This document shows positions 30,309 through 38,523 of a stretch of 64,000 nucleotides of DNA, piece after piece. The notes below the pieces were generated by a model. The model saw only the letters and a list, made by a program, of their open reading frames with translations, ran no database searches and was not told the origin of the DNA. This stretch comes from Candidatus Competibacteraceae bacterium. Its GTDB lineage: Bacteria; Pseudomonadota; Gammaproteobacteria; Competibacterales; Competibacteraceae. The stretch spans positions 620,001-684,000 of the forward strand of contig JADJPA010000001.1 of the NCBI GenBank assembly GCA_016713505.1, given 5' to 3'. A program made the position numbers and the translations under genes. Each line of letters begins with the position of its first letter. The stretch's first letter is position 1.

Positions 30309-30875
30309 ATGCGGACCGACGACGATGCCGATGAAACCCTGATGCTAGGATACCGGGATGGCGATGCCGGGGCCTTCACGCGGCTGTACGCCCGCCACAA
30401 GGGGCCGCTGTATCGCTACCTGCTGCGCCAGTGCGGCCAGCCAGCGGTGGCGGAAGAATTATTTCAAGACATCTGGCTCAAGCTGATCGCCGCCCGTGAA
30501 GGCTATACGGTGCAAGCCAAATTCAGCACCTGGCTTTACCGGATCGCCCATAACCGCTTGGTCGATCACTACCGCGCCAGCGCGCGAGGTCTGCCGCTGT
30601 CCTACGCCGATGACTGCCCGGAATGGGAGAACATCCCGGCCCCGGAAGGAGTCCAACCCGAGGTGTGGGACGACCGCCGCCGTCAGTCGGAACGCTTGTT
30701 GGCCTTATTGTCGGAATTACCGGAAGCCCAGCGTGAAGCGCTGTTGTTGAAGGAGGAAGCCGGGCTGTCGCTGGACGAAATCGCCCAAGCGACCGGAACC
30801 GGCCGGGAAACCGTCAAGAGCCGCCTGCGCTACGCGCTGGCCCGCCTACGACACAGTCTGGGAGGCCCGTCATGA
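30309..30875 (+). CDS. ECF-family RNA polymerase sigma factor
   Basis: 188 residues. Region 2 (about 25-95) contains FTRLYARHKGPLYRYLLRQ, AEELFQDIWLKLI and FSTWLYRIAHNRLVDHYR. Region 4 (about 130-185) has LPEAQREALLLKEEAGLSLDEIAQATG and TVKSRLRYALARLR. It redirects RNA polymerase to a small stress regulon, probably including its own operon. Its stop overlaps the next start by 4 bp (ATGA), the usual coupling to an anti-sigma gene. Confidence 0.93.
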   Translation: MRTDDDADETLMLGYRDGDAGAFTRLYARHKGPLYRYLLRQCGQPAVAEELFQDIWLKLIAAREGYTVQAKFSTWLYRIAHNRLVDHYRASARGLPLSYADDCPEWENIPAPEGVQPEVWDDRRRQSERLLALLSELPEAQREALLLKEEAGLSLDEIAQATGTGRETVKSRLRYALARLRHSLGGPS

Positions 30876-31657
30876 CCGACCGCGACGACGAACTCCACGA
30901 TGGGACGATCGCTGCTCTGTACCGGCAAACACGCCAGGCCGAACCGCCGGAGTGGCTGGACCGACGCGTGCTGATGGCCGCCGAATCGGCGGTCGGATCG
31001 CGCCCTGCCAGACCCTCCAAGTTGCGAAGAAACCATTGGGTCGTGCCGCTGGCGCTGGCGGCGACCGTGGTTTTGACCACGGGCGTGGTGCGGATGGTCC
31101 GCGAATCCGGCGAGTTTGCGATGTCGGTGCGGTTGGAGCACGCGGAGCTGGCCGACAAGCCCCCCGCAGCGGCGGAAGAGAATAGCACCGCAGTCGGAAA
31201 TGTCGCGTCGCCGGCGGCAAAATTCGCGCGCCCAGACGGTTTGGCTGTACCTGCAACGCCCGCGCGGCCCGTTGTGTCGGCCGAGGCTCCGCCGGCTCCG
31301 CCGGCCGCCACCTTACCAGAGGTGATCGGGGGCCGCGCTAAACTCTCTTCACCGCCCGCCGCCACGGCTTATCCGAGCTTGCAGGCGGTTCCCGCGAAGC
31401 CGGCCGAGAGGGAAGAGCGTGCGCCGGCGGTCGAGGAATTGAAAAAAGACGAGGAATCGCGCGCACGGAAGCCAGCCCCAGCGGTGGAACGGACGAACAG
31501 TCGGGATCAGTTATCCCATCGTCCGCCGGAGGAATGGCTGAAGGAGATCGCCGAGCTACGCCGCCAGGGTCGGACGGTGGAAGCCGAGGCGAAGTTGGCC
31601 GAATTTCGGCGGCGCTATCCCGATTACCCGCCGGATGCCGAGAGCGCACCGCGCTGA
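30872..31657 (+). CDS. Probable membrane anti-sigma factor
   Basis: 261 residues, translationally coupled to the sigma gene by a 4-bp overlap. The N-terminal ~50 residues (DDELHDGTIAALYRQ, EPPEWLDRRVLMAAESA) are cytoplasmic in style; one helix, WVVPLALAATVVLTTGVVRMV, spans the membrane; the rest is Ala/Pro-rich and ends in a helical segment (WLKEIAELRRQGRTVEAEAKLAEFRRRYPDY split across the end). No HxxxCxxC zinc motif is seen, so it is not a ZAS-type protein. The assignment rests on position and topology. Confidence 0.7.
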   Translation: MTDRDDELHDGTIAALYRQTRQAEPPEWLDRRVLMAAESAVGSRPARPSKLRRNHWVVPLALAATVVLTTGVVRMVRESGEFAMSVRLEHAELADKPPAAAEENSTAVGNVASPAAKFARPDGLAVPATPARPVVSAEAPPAPPAATLPEVIGGRAKLSSPPAATAYPSLQAVPAKPAEREERAPAVEELKKDEESRARKPAPAVERTNSRDQLSHRPPEEWLKEIAELRRQGRTVEAEAKLAEFRRRYPDYPPDAESAPR

Positions 31658-31754
31658 GCAAAAATTAAATCGTTCCCGACCTAAAAGAAATAGCGGAGGA
31701 TGAAACCGGAAACTGATGACAAGGCGATAGCAGCACGACTGCTTGATGCAAGCG

Positions 31755-31779
31755 CGGCGGCGAATGGGCATCGCCGCCG
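31755..31779 (-). terminator. Hairpin just after the receiver gene
   Basis: CGGCGGCGA (31755-31763) pairs with TCGCCGCCG (31771-31779) around 7 nt. On the minus strand it begins 6 nt after the stop of the receiver gene. No T run follows, so it may stabilise the 3' end rather than terminate. Confidence 0.4.
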
Positions 31780-31784
31780 TGGGA

Positions 31785-32153
31785 TCATTTCTTGGGAAGA
31801 AACGGATTGATGGTATCCATCAGGGTGGCTTCCTCCACCGGTTTGATCACGTAACCTTTCGCACCCTGGCGTTCGCCCCAGATTTTGTCGGTTTCCTGAT
31901 CTTTGGTCGTGACGATGATGACCGGAATATGGCTGGTGGAACCGTGTTTGGTGATTTGGCGGGTGGCTTGAAACCCGTTGACTCTGGGCATGACGACATC
32001 CATCAGCACGAGGTCCGGCAGTTCCGTTTTGGCGACTTGAACGCCCTCGGCGCCATCTTTGGCCGTTATCACCTCGTGGCCATTCTTTTTGAGGATCTTG
32101 GCGAGACTCAGCGTCTGCGTGGGCGAGTCATCGACAATCAGTATGCGGGCCAT
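31785..32153 (-). CDS. PilH/CheY-like single receiver protein
   Basis: 122 residues, one receiver domain: ILIVDDSPTQTLSL, phospho-acceptor Asp near residue 52 in LVLMDVVMPRVNGFQATRQ, TTKDQETDK with the conserved Thr position, and YVIKPVEEATL with the Lys. The DSPTQ start and length are close to PilG/PilH of twitching-motility systems, though no pil or chp genes are near. An AGGAGT site lies before the ATG. The 233-bp gap to the next gene (32154-32386) contains divergent upstream regions and nothing else I can define. Confidence 0.88.
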   Translation of the reverse strand: MARILIVDDSPTQTLSLAKILKKNGHEVITAKDGAEGVQVAKTELPDLVLMDVVMPRVNGFQATRQITKHGSTSHIPVIIVTTKDQETDKIWGERQGAKGYVIKPVEEATLMDTINPFLPKK

Positions 32154-32386
32154 GCTGCCACTCCTGGAGGAATCTTGCGTATCTCATTCGTGCTTCCGTG
32201 TTCTCGGTGAAAAATCTTGGGACGTTTCGCGCCGCCATCAGAAACTGTAGCCAACCTGTTTGGAACCACCCATACAATCATAAGCCAATTTCGTCCATTT
32301 CGGGGATGGTTTTGTAGTGGTTGGTCGGTTAGCGACGCATGATAGGATACAGGATCAGTCAGCATGTTTTGCAGGAGTTTGCTGTT

Positions 32387-32938
32387 ATGAGTGTTTCACA
32401 ACCAGGTTTTGCAGCGCGGCTGAGCTTGGCGCTGCGCGCATTTTTGCGGATTTTGACCGACGGAGGCTTCGCCGGGGGCGTGCTGGGTTTAGAACAAGGC
32501 GTGCTAACGCCGCCCGTTCCGGCCAGCGAACCGCCCAAATCGGCCCCGCTGCGGGAAACTTTACCGGATTCCGCCTTGCAGCTGTTGGCCTTGTTACAAC
32601 AGGAAGGCCGTTTCGTGGACTTTCTGGAGGAAAATGTGACCGCCTATTCCGACGCCGAAATCGGCGGAGCGGCCCGCGTGGTGCATGAAGGCTGCCGCAA
32701 GGTGGTGCGCGATTACCTTCAGATCGAGCCGGTGCGGACCGAGAACGAAGGCGCGCGGCTGACGCTGGCCGTCGGTTTCGATCCTTCGACGGTGCGCTTG
32801 ACCGGCAACGTGGTCGGCCAGCCGCCATTTACCGGCACGCTGATGCACCGGGGCTGGCGCGTGAGTCAGATCACGCTGCCGAAGCTGGCCGAGGGCCACG
32901 ATGTGCGGGTGCTGGCCCCGGCGGAGGTGGAGCTATGA
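32387..32938 (+). CDS. DUF2760-family protein of a chaperone cluster
   Basis: 183 residues from ATG 32387 (GCAGGAG 9 nt upstream); the open frame extends 16 codons further. It reads MSVSQPGFAARLSLALRAF, then LQLLALLQQEGRFVDFLEEN, GGAARVVHEGCRKVVRDYL and FTGTLMHRGWRVSQITLPK, the pattern of DUF2760. Function is unknown, but such genes usually precede Hsp70-like genes, as here: the stop overlaps the Hsp70 start by 4 bp (ATGA). Confidence 0.85.
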   Translation: MSVSQPGFAARLSLALRAFLRILTDGGFAGGVLGLEQGVLTPPVPASEPPKSAPLRETLPDSALQLLALLQQEGRFVDFLEENVTAYSDAEIGGAARVVHEGCRKVVRDYLQIEPVRTENEGARLTLAVGFDPSTVRLTGNVVGQPPFTGTLMHRGWRVSQITLPKLAEGHDVRVLAPAEVEL

Positions 32939-34776
32939 GCGAGGTCCGCTACGCGGTCGGCATCGATCTGGGGACGACCCATTGCGTGATGGCGGCGGTG
33001 GATCTGACCGCCGAGGAACAGGATGGAGCGGTACAGTGGACCGTGCCGGTGCCGCAGCTCACCGCGCCCGGCGCGGTGGAGGAGCGACCGATGCTGCCCT
33101 CCTTTCTCTACTTGCCGCATCCCGATGAATTGAAACCGGACGACCGCATCTTGCCGTGGGGCGAACCGCAGCCGTTCGTGGTCGGCGAACTGGCCCGTAC
33201 CATGGGCAGCCGTACCCCGATCCGCTTGGTGGCGAGCGCCAAGAGCTGGCTGTGCCACCCCGGCGTGGACCGGCGCGCGGCGATTCTGCCGGTGGAAGCG
33301 CCGGAGGAAGTGCGGCGGGTCTCGCCGCTGCAAGCCTCGATCCGCTATCTGGAGCACCTGCGGGCGGCCTGGGATCAGCAGTACCCCGATACCCCACTGG
33401 CCGGCCAAGAGGTGATTTTGACGGTGCCGGCCTCCTTCGATCCGGCGGCGCGCGAACTGACCGCCGAAGCGGCGGCGGCGGTCGGGCTGTCGCATCTGGT
33501 GTTGCTGGAGGAGCCGCAGGCGGCGCTGTATCACTGGATTCTGGCGGCCCAAGGCGAGTGGCGCAAACAGGTGCAAGTGGGTGACATCATTCTGGTGATC
33601 GACCTGGGCGGCGGCACCGCCGACTTTTCGCTGATCGCCGTGACCGAGCGCGATGGCTCGCTGGAGCTGGAACGGGTGGCGGTCGGCGATCACATTTTAT
33701 TGGGCGGCGACAACATGGATCTGGCGCTGGCCCACGCGGTGCGCGCCAAACTGGCCGCTCAAGGCACCCAGCTCGATCCCTGGCAGTTGCAGGGCATCAC
33801 CCACGGTTGTCGGAGCGCCAAGGAGACCTTGCTCAACGACGCGGCGGTCGAGGCCGTGCCGGTGGTGGTGCCGAGCCGGGGTTCCAAGCTGATCGGCGGC
33901 ACGCTGCGCACCGAGCTGACCCGCGCGGAAGTGACCCAAAATCTGGTGGATGGCTTTTTCCCGGCGGTGGAGGCGGCGGCCCGACCGGCCGTCCGGGCGC
34001 GGGCGGCCTTGACCAAATTGGGGTTGCCCTACGCGCAAGACCCGGCGATGACCCGCCATCTGGCCGCGTTCCTCGCCCGTCAAGTCGGCGCGACCCGCGA
34101 TCTGGCCGGTTTCGAGGCTCGGCTGCCGGCCGACGCCAGCTTCCTGCATCCGACCGCCGTGCTGTTCAACGGCGGCGTGTTCAAGGCCCAACCGCTGCTG
34201 GAGCGGACCTTGAAGGTGTTGAACGATTGGCTGGCCGCCGAGGATGCACCGCCGGTGCGCCTGCTGGAAGGGGCCGATCTCGATCTAGCGGTGGCGCGCG
34301 GCGCGGCCTACTACGGTTTCGTGCGGCGCGGGCGCGGGGTGCGGATTCGCGGCGGTACCGCCAAATCCTATTACGTCGGCGTCGAGAGCGCCATGCCGGC
34401 GGTGCCGGGGATGGAGCCGCCCATCGAAGCGCTGTGCATCGCGCCGTTCGGGATGGAGGAAGGCACTCACGCCGAATTGCCGCCGCAGGAAGTCGGGCTG
34501 GTGATCGGCGAGCCGGTGCGGTTTCGCTTTTTCGGTTCGTCGGTGCGGCGGACCGATCAAGTCGGCGCGGTGTTGGAACAGTGGGCGCCGGAGGAAATCG
34601 AGGAATTGGAGGAAATCGAGGTGACCCTGCCCACCGAAGGCCGGCAGCCGGGTGAGGTCGTGCCGGTGCGGCTGCGGGCGGCGGTCACCGAGGTCGGCAC
34701 GCTGCGGCTGGAAGCGGTGCCGCGCACGGGGGAGGAAGGCTGGAAGGTCGAGTTCGATGTGCGGGGGGAGAGTTGA
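32935..34776 (+). CDS. Hsp70-family protein 1
   Basis: 613 residues, coupled to the DUF2760 gene by ATGA overlap. The actin-like ATPase motifs are present: phosphate-1 VGIDLGTTHCVMAAVD, LTVPASFDPAARELTAEAA, LLEEPQAALYHWI, phosphate-2 LVIDLGGGTADFSLI, and adenosine-site VLFNGGVFKAQPLLE. It lacks the DnaK-type lid and EEVD tail, and its C-terminal part (about 480-613) is a short beta-rich domain. It belongs with the DnaK-like proteins that accompany DUF2760 rather than with the housekeeping chaperone. No grpE or dnaJ is adjacent. Confidence 0.9.
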   Translation: MSEVRYAVGIDLGTTHCVMAAVDLTAEEQDGAVQWTVPVPQLTAPGAVEERPMLPSFLYLPHPDELKPDDRILPWGEPQPFVVGELARTMGSRTPIRLVASAKSWLCHPGVDRRAAILPVEAPEEVRRVSPLQASIRYLEHLRAAWDQQYPDTPLAGQEVILTVPASFDPAARELTAEAAAAVGLSHLVLLEEPQAALYHWILAAQGEWRKQVQVGDIILVIDLGGGTADFSLIAVTERDGSLELERVAVGDHILLGGDNMDLALAHAVRAKLAAQGTQLDPWQLQGITHGCRSAKETLLNDAAVEAVPVVVPSRGSKLIGGTLRTELTRAEVTQNLVDGFFPAVEAAARPAVRARAALTKLGLPYAQDPAMTRHLAAFLARQVGATRDLAGFEARLPADASFLHPTAVLFNGGVFKAQPLLERTLKVLNDWLAAEDAPPVRLLEGADLDLAVARGAAYYGFVRRGRGVRIRGGTAKSYYVGVESAMPAVPGMEPPIEALCIAPFGMEEGTHAELPPQEVGLVIGEPVRFRFFGSSVRRTDQVGAVLEQWAPEEIEELEEIEVTLPTEGRQPGEVVPVRLRAAVTEVGTLRLEAVPRTGEEGWKVEFDVRGES

Positions 34777-34874
34777 AGTCGGCCCAATCACTTGTTAGCT
34801 ATCCTGCGAACCTTTTCATCGGGCGTCGATAAACTGTTTTTCGCCGCCGTTCGATGGCACTTTGGAGCGCGCAA

Positions 34875-35240
34875 ATGCAGTATCAAGCCATCAGCCTTCA
34901 GGAAAAATTTGGTCTGTTCAGCGAGCAGTGGCAACCGAAGGTCATTGCCGAAATGAATGACTACCAGTTCAAGATCGTCCGTCTGGAAGGCGATTTTGTG
35001 TGGCATAGCCACGAAGATACCGACGAGACCTTCCTCGTGATTGAGGGCGCCCTCCGCATCGATTTTCGTGACGCGGCCGTCAACGTCGGTGCGGGCGAAC
35101 TTTACGTGGTACCCAGGGGTGTCGAGCACAAACCCTACGCGGAACGAGAGGTGAAGCTCATGCTGATCGAGCCGCGTGGTGTCCTCAATACAGGGGCTCA
35201 AGGCGGGGAGAGAACGGCGCGCAATGACGTTTGGATTTGA
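34875..35240 (+). CDS. Cupin-domain protein
   Basis: 121 residues from ATG 34875 (GGAG 8 nt upstream); an ATG at 34854 would add seven residues. The single cupin barrel shows HSHEDTDETFLVIEGALRI (metal-binding His/Glu) and GELYVVPRGVEHKPYA (second His). It resembles mannose-6-phosphate isomerase-like small cupins of unknown role. Base composition is less GC-rich than the flanking Hsp70 genes. With the acetyltransferase 11 bp downstream it forms a pair inserted between two Hsp70 genes. Confidence 0.8.
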   Translation: MQYQAISLQEKFGLFSEQWQPKVIAEMNDYQFKIVRLEGDFVWHSHEDTDETFLVIEGALRIDFRDAAVNVGAGELYVVPRGVEHKPYAEREVKLMLIEPRGVLNTGAQGGERTARNDVWI

Positions 35241-35251
35241 AGGCTGACGCC

Positions 35252-35722
35252 ATGTCTTTGAATATTCGCCAACTTACCGCTAGCGATGTCGATTTGATGC
35301 GAGCTTTGCTACAGACTTTCGGTGAAGCCTTCGATGCGATAGAGACCTATGGCGGCAACCCGCCTGATGCGCCCTATCTCCAGCGCTTGCTCGGCGGTGA
35401 CGCCTTCATTGCCATCGTGGCGCTTGAAAGCGAAGCGGTTGTCGGGGGTATCGCCGCCTATGAACTGATGAAGTTCGAGCAACAGCGCAGCGAGATTTAT
35501 ATTTACGATTTGGCGGTCGCCGCAGCGCATAGACGACAAGGTATCGCAACCGCCTTGATCGCGGAACTGAGGAAGATCGCCACGGCCCGAGGCGCCTATG
35601 TCATTTATGTCCAGGCGGATATCGACGATGATCCGGCCATCGCGTTGTACACCAAGCTGGGAGTCCGCGAAGACGTGTTGCACTTTGACATAGCCGTTGC
35701 AGGAGACGATGGTGCTGCGTGA
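35252..35722 (+). CDS. AAC(3)-I-like GNAT N-acetyltransferase
   Basis: 156 residues from ATG 35252 (GAAGG 9 nt upstream). It carries the GNAT signature with SEIYIYDLAV and HRRQGIATALI (acetyl-CoA pyrophosphate loop), then ARGAYVIYVQADIDDDPAI and ALYTKLGVREDVLHFDIAV. These strings closely match aminoglycoside 3-N-acetyltransferases of type I. Acetylation of gentamicin-class drugs is therefore possible, although an intrinsic role on another amine is also plausible. Confidence 0.85.
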   Translation: MSLNIRQLTASDVDLMRALLQTFGEAFDAIETYGGNPPDAPYLQRLLGGDAFIAIVALESEAVVGGIAAYELMKFEQQRSEIYIYDLAVAAAHRRQGIATALIAELRKIATARGAYVIYVQADIDDDPAIALYTKLGVREDVLHFDIAVAGDDGAA

Positions 35723-35770
35723 CAAGCAAGCGACGTGATGCTCGTCACAAGACGCATTGAGGATTAGCCC

Positions 35771-38518
35771 ATCGCCCGCCAAAGTACCTCTCGTTATCTG
35801 GTCGGCATCGATCTCGGCACCACCCACACGGTGGTGGCTTACGCCGATCTGAAAGCCGTCGGCGCAGCGACTATCCAACTGTTCTCTGTCGAGCAACTGA
35901 TCGCTCCCGGCGCGGTGGCGGCCCGGCCGTTGTTGCCGTCGGTGCGCTATCACCCGACGGCCGGCGAACTGGCGGCGGCGGATGTGCGGCTGCCGTGGGA
36001 TTTCATCGACCCTGGCGCGGTCTCGGACTCGGTGTTGGGGGAGCTGGCCAGAGAGCGCGGTTCGCGCGCGCCGGGACGGCTGGTGGCCAGCGCCAAGAGC
36101 TGGATGTCCCATGCCGGCGTGGACCGCATGGCGCCGATCTTGCCTTGGGGCGCGGCGGAGGGCGTGGCGAGAGTGTCGCCGGTGATGGCGACCGCCAGTT
36201 ATCTGGCCCACCTCGTCGCCGCCTGGAATCACCGCTTTCCCCACTACCCGCTGGAACGGCAGGACGTGGTGTTGACCGTGCCGGCTTCCTTCGATGAGGG
36301 CGCGCGGGTGCTGACGGTAGGCGCGGCGCGGCTGGCCGGGTTGTCCGAAATGCGCTTGTTGGAGGAGCCGCAGGCGGCGTGCTACGACTGGCTGCACCGG
36401 CATCGCGCCGACGTGGCGACCGGCCTGGGCGACGCGCGGCTCTTGCTGGTCTGCGACGTGGGCGGCGGCACCACCGACCTGACGCTGATCCAAATCGAGC
36501 CAGGCGAGATCGAGCCGCGCCTGACCCGGATCGGCGTGGGCGAGCATTTGATGCTGGGCGGCGACAACATGGATTTGACGCTGGCGCGGACGGTCGAGGC
36601 ACGGCTGGGCGGCGCGCGGTTGAACGCTGGGGAACTGTCGCAACTGTTGCAGCAATGCCGGAACGCCAAGGAGCGACTGCTGGCGACGGACGCGCCGGAA
36701 CGAGTGACGGTGACGGTGCTGGGCGGCGGGACGAAGTTGATCGGCGGCGCGCGGTCGGCGGAGTTGAGCCGCGATGAAGTGCGCGGCTTGCTGGTGGATG
36801 GGTTTTTGCCGGTGGTCGATCCGGCGGATCGGCCGCGGGGACGGCGCGCGGCGGTGGTCGAATTCGGGTTGCCCTATGCGGCCGATCCAGCCATCACCCG
36901 CCATCTGGCGGCGTTTCTCAGCCAGCACGCCGAAGTCGCCCGATGCGCGTTGGGCGACAAGGGATCCGACCGCCCGGCGATCCCGGATGCGGTGTTGCTC
37001 AACGGCGGCGTCTTTCACGGCGCGGCGCTGGTCGACCGGCTGCTGGAGTGGCTGGCGGATTGGCGCGGCGCGCCCTTGCGGCGTTTGGATAATCCCGAAC
37101 CCGATCTGGCGGTGGCGCGCGGCGCGGTCGCCTACGGGCTGGCGCGGCGGGGTCAGGGGGTGCGGATCGGCGGCGGATCGGCGCGCGGTTATTTTTTGTT
37201 GGTCGATGGCGGGCGCGACCGCAAGCAAGGCGTCTGTCTGCTGCCGCGCGGCGCGGAGGAGGGCCGGCCGCTCCGGTTGGAACGCACTTTTTCGCTGCGG
37301 CTCGGCGCCCCGGTGCAATTTCATCTGCTGTCCTCGACCGGCGATACGGTCTATCGGCCGGGCGAAGTGGTGGCGCTGGAGACGGCGGACTTTACGCCAT
37401 TGCCGCCCATCGCCACGGTCATCGACAGCGAAGCGACCGGCGAAGTCCCAGTGCAACTGCTCGCGCAACTGACCGAAGTCGGCACCCTGGACGTGGAATG
37501 CGTGGCGGTGGACGACGCCGCGCGGCGCTGGCAACTCGCGTTCCAGTTGCGCGGCGGCGATGCGGCCGCCTTGGCCCGCCTGCATCCGCGTTTCTCGGAG
37601 GCGGCGGCGCGGTTGGAACGCTTCTACGGCTCCCGCGCGGCCGGTGTCGAACAGAAGGAAATCAAGGGTTTGCGCACCGATCTGGAGCGTCTGCTCGGCA
37701 AGCGCGAGAGCTGGGATACGCCGCTGTTGCGCGAGCTGTTCGGCGTGCTGTGGGCGGGCGCGCGGCGGCGGCGGCGCTCGGCGGAACACGAGCGGCTGTG
37801 GTTCAGTCTGGCCGGTTATTGCCTGCGGCCGGGGTTCGGCTATCCGCTGGACGACTGGCGGGTGCGGCAATTGTGGGCGCTCTACGAACAGGGAGTGCAA
37901 TACGGCCAAGACGCCCAGACCCGCTCGGAATGGTGGACGCTGTGGCGGCGGGTGGCGGGCGGTTTGGATGCGGCGGCCCAGTGGCGGTTGAGCGATGGGC
38001 TGCTGGCGGATTTGCGGCCTTTAACCGGCAAGGCGGCGAAGGACAAGACGCCGGGCGTCGAGGATATGGCGCGGCTGGCCGGCGTGTTGGAGCGGTTGCC
38101 GGCAGGGCGCAAGGTCGAACTCGGTCAGTTATTGTTGGCGCGGCTGGCGCGCAAAGGCGAATCGCCGCAGCTTTGGTGGGCGGTCGGTCGGCTAGGGACG
38201 CGGGTTCCCGCCTACGGCAGCGCGCACGATGTGGTGCCGGCGGCGACGGCGGCGGTTTGGGTGGAACAGGTGCTGGCGCTGGACTGGCGCGCGGTAACGC
38301 CCGCTCCGTTCGCGGCCGCCTTGCTGGCGCGGCTCAGCGGCGACCGCGAACGCGATTTGGATGACGCATTGCGGGCGCAGGTCAGCCAACGGCTGCGCGC
38401 GGCCAAGTCGCCAGCTTCCTGGTTGCGCATGGTTGAGGAAGTGGTGGAACTGAATGAGGCCGACGCGGGTCGGGTGTTTGGTGAAACCCTGCCGCCGGGC
38501 TTGCGGCTGGTGGGTTAA
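35771..38518 (+). CDS. Hsp70-family protein 2 with long C-terminal extension (no standard start codon)
   Basis: About 915 residues. ATPase motifs: LVGIDLGTTHTVVAYAD, VLTVPASFDEGARVLT, LLEEPQAACYDWL, LVCDVGGGTTDLTLI, VLLNGGVFHGAALVD. The last ~320 residues are a helical region found in this subgroup (DUF3731-like). The frame has a TAG at 35765 and then no ATG, GTG or TTG before the phosphate-1 motif; the likely first codon is ATC at 35771, sitting 7 nt after a good GAGGA. The rest could start only at CTG 35798 or, truncated within the motif, at GTG 35831. It is probably the third member of the DUF2760-Hsp70-Hsp70 set. Confidence 0.85.
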   Translation: MARQSTSRYLVGIDLGTTHTVVAYADLKAVGAATIQLFSVEQLIAPGAVAARPLLPSVRYHPTAGELAAADVRLPWDFIDPGAVSDSVLGELARERGSRAPGRLVASAKSWMSHAGVDRMAPILPWGAAEGVARVSPVMATASYLAHLVAAWNHRFPHYPLERQDVVLTVPASFDEGARVLTVGAARLAGLSEMRLLEEPQAACYDWLHRHRADVATGLGDARLLLVCDVGGGTTDLTLIQIEPGEIEPRLTRIGVGEHLMLGGDNMDLTLARTVEARLGGARLNAGELSQLLQQCRNAKERLLATDAPERVTVTVLGGGTKLIGGARSAELSRDEVRGLLVDGFLPVVDPADRPRGRRAAVVEFGLPYAADPAITRHLAAFLSQHAEVARCALGDKGSDRPAIPDAVLLNGGVFHGAALVDRLLEWLADWRGAPLRRLDNPEPDLAVARGAVAYGLARRGQGVRIGGGSARGYFLLVDGGRDRKQGVCLLPRGAEEGRPLRLERTFSLRLGAPVQFHLLSSTGDTVYRPGEVVALETADFTPLPPIATVIDSEATGEVPVQLLAQLTEVGTLDVECVAVDDAARRWQLAFQLRGGDAAALARLHPRFSEAAARLERFYGSRAAGVEQKEIKGLRTDLERLLGKRESWDTPLLRELFGVLWAGARRRRRSAEHERLWFSLAGYCLRPGFGYPLDDWRVRQLWALYEQGVQYGQDAQTRSEWWTLWRRVAGGLDAAAQWRLSDGLLADLRPLTGKAAKDKTPGVEDMARLAGVLERLPAGRKVELGQLLLARLARKGESPQLWWAVGRLGTRVPAYGSAHDVVPAATAAVWVEQVLALDWRAVTPAPFAAALLARLSGDRERDLDDALRAQVSQRLRAAKSPASWLRMVEEVVELNEADAGRVFGETLPPGLRLVG

Positions 38519-38523
38519 ACGGC

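Noticed and set aside
34794..34800. GTTAGCT as an integron core site for the acetyltransferase segment
   Set aside because: No matching inverse core or attC stem was found at the right end near 35722-35770.
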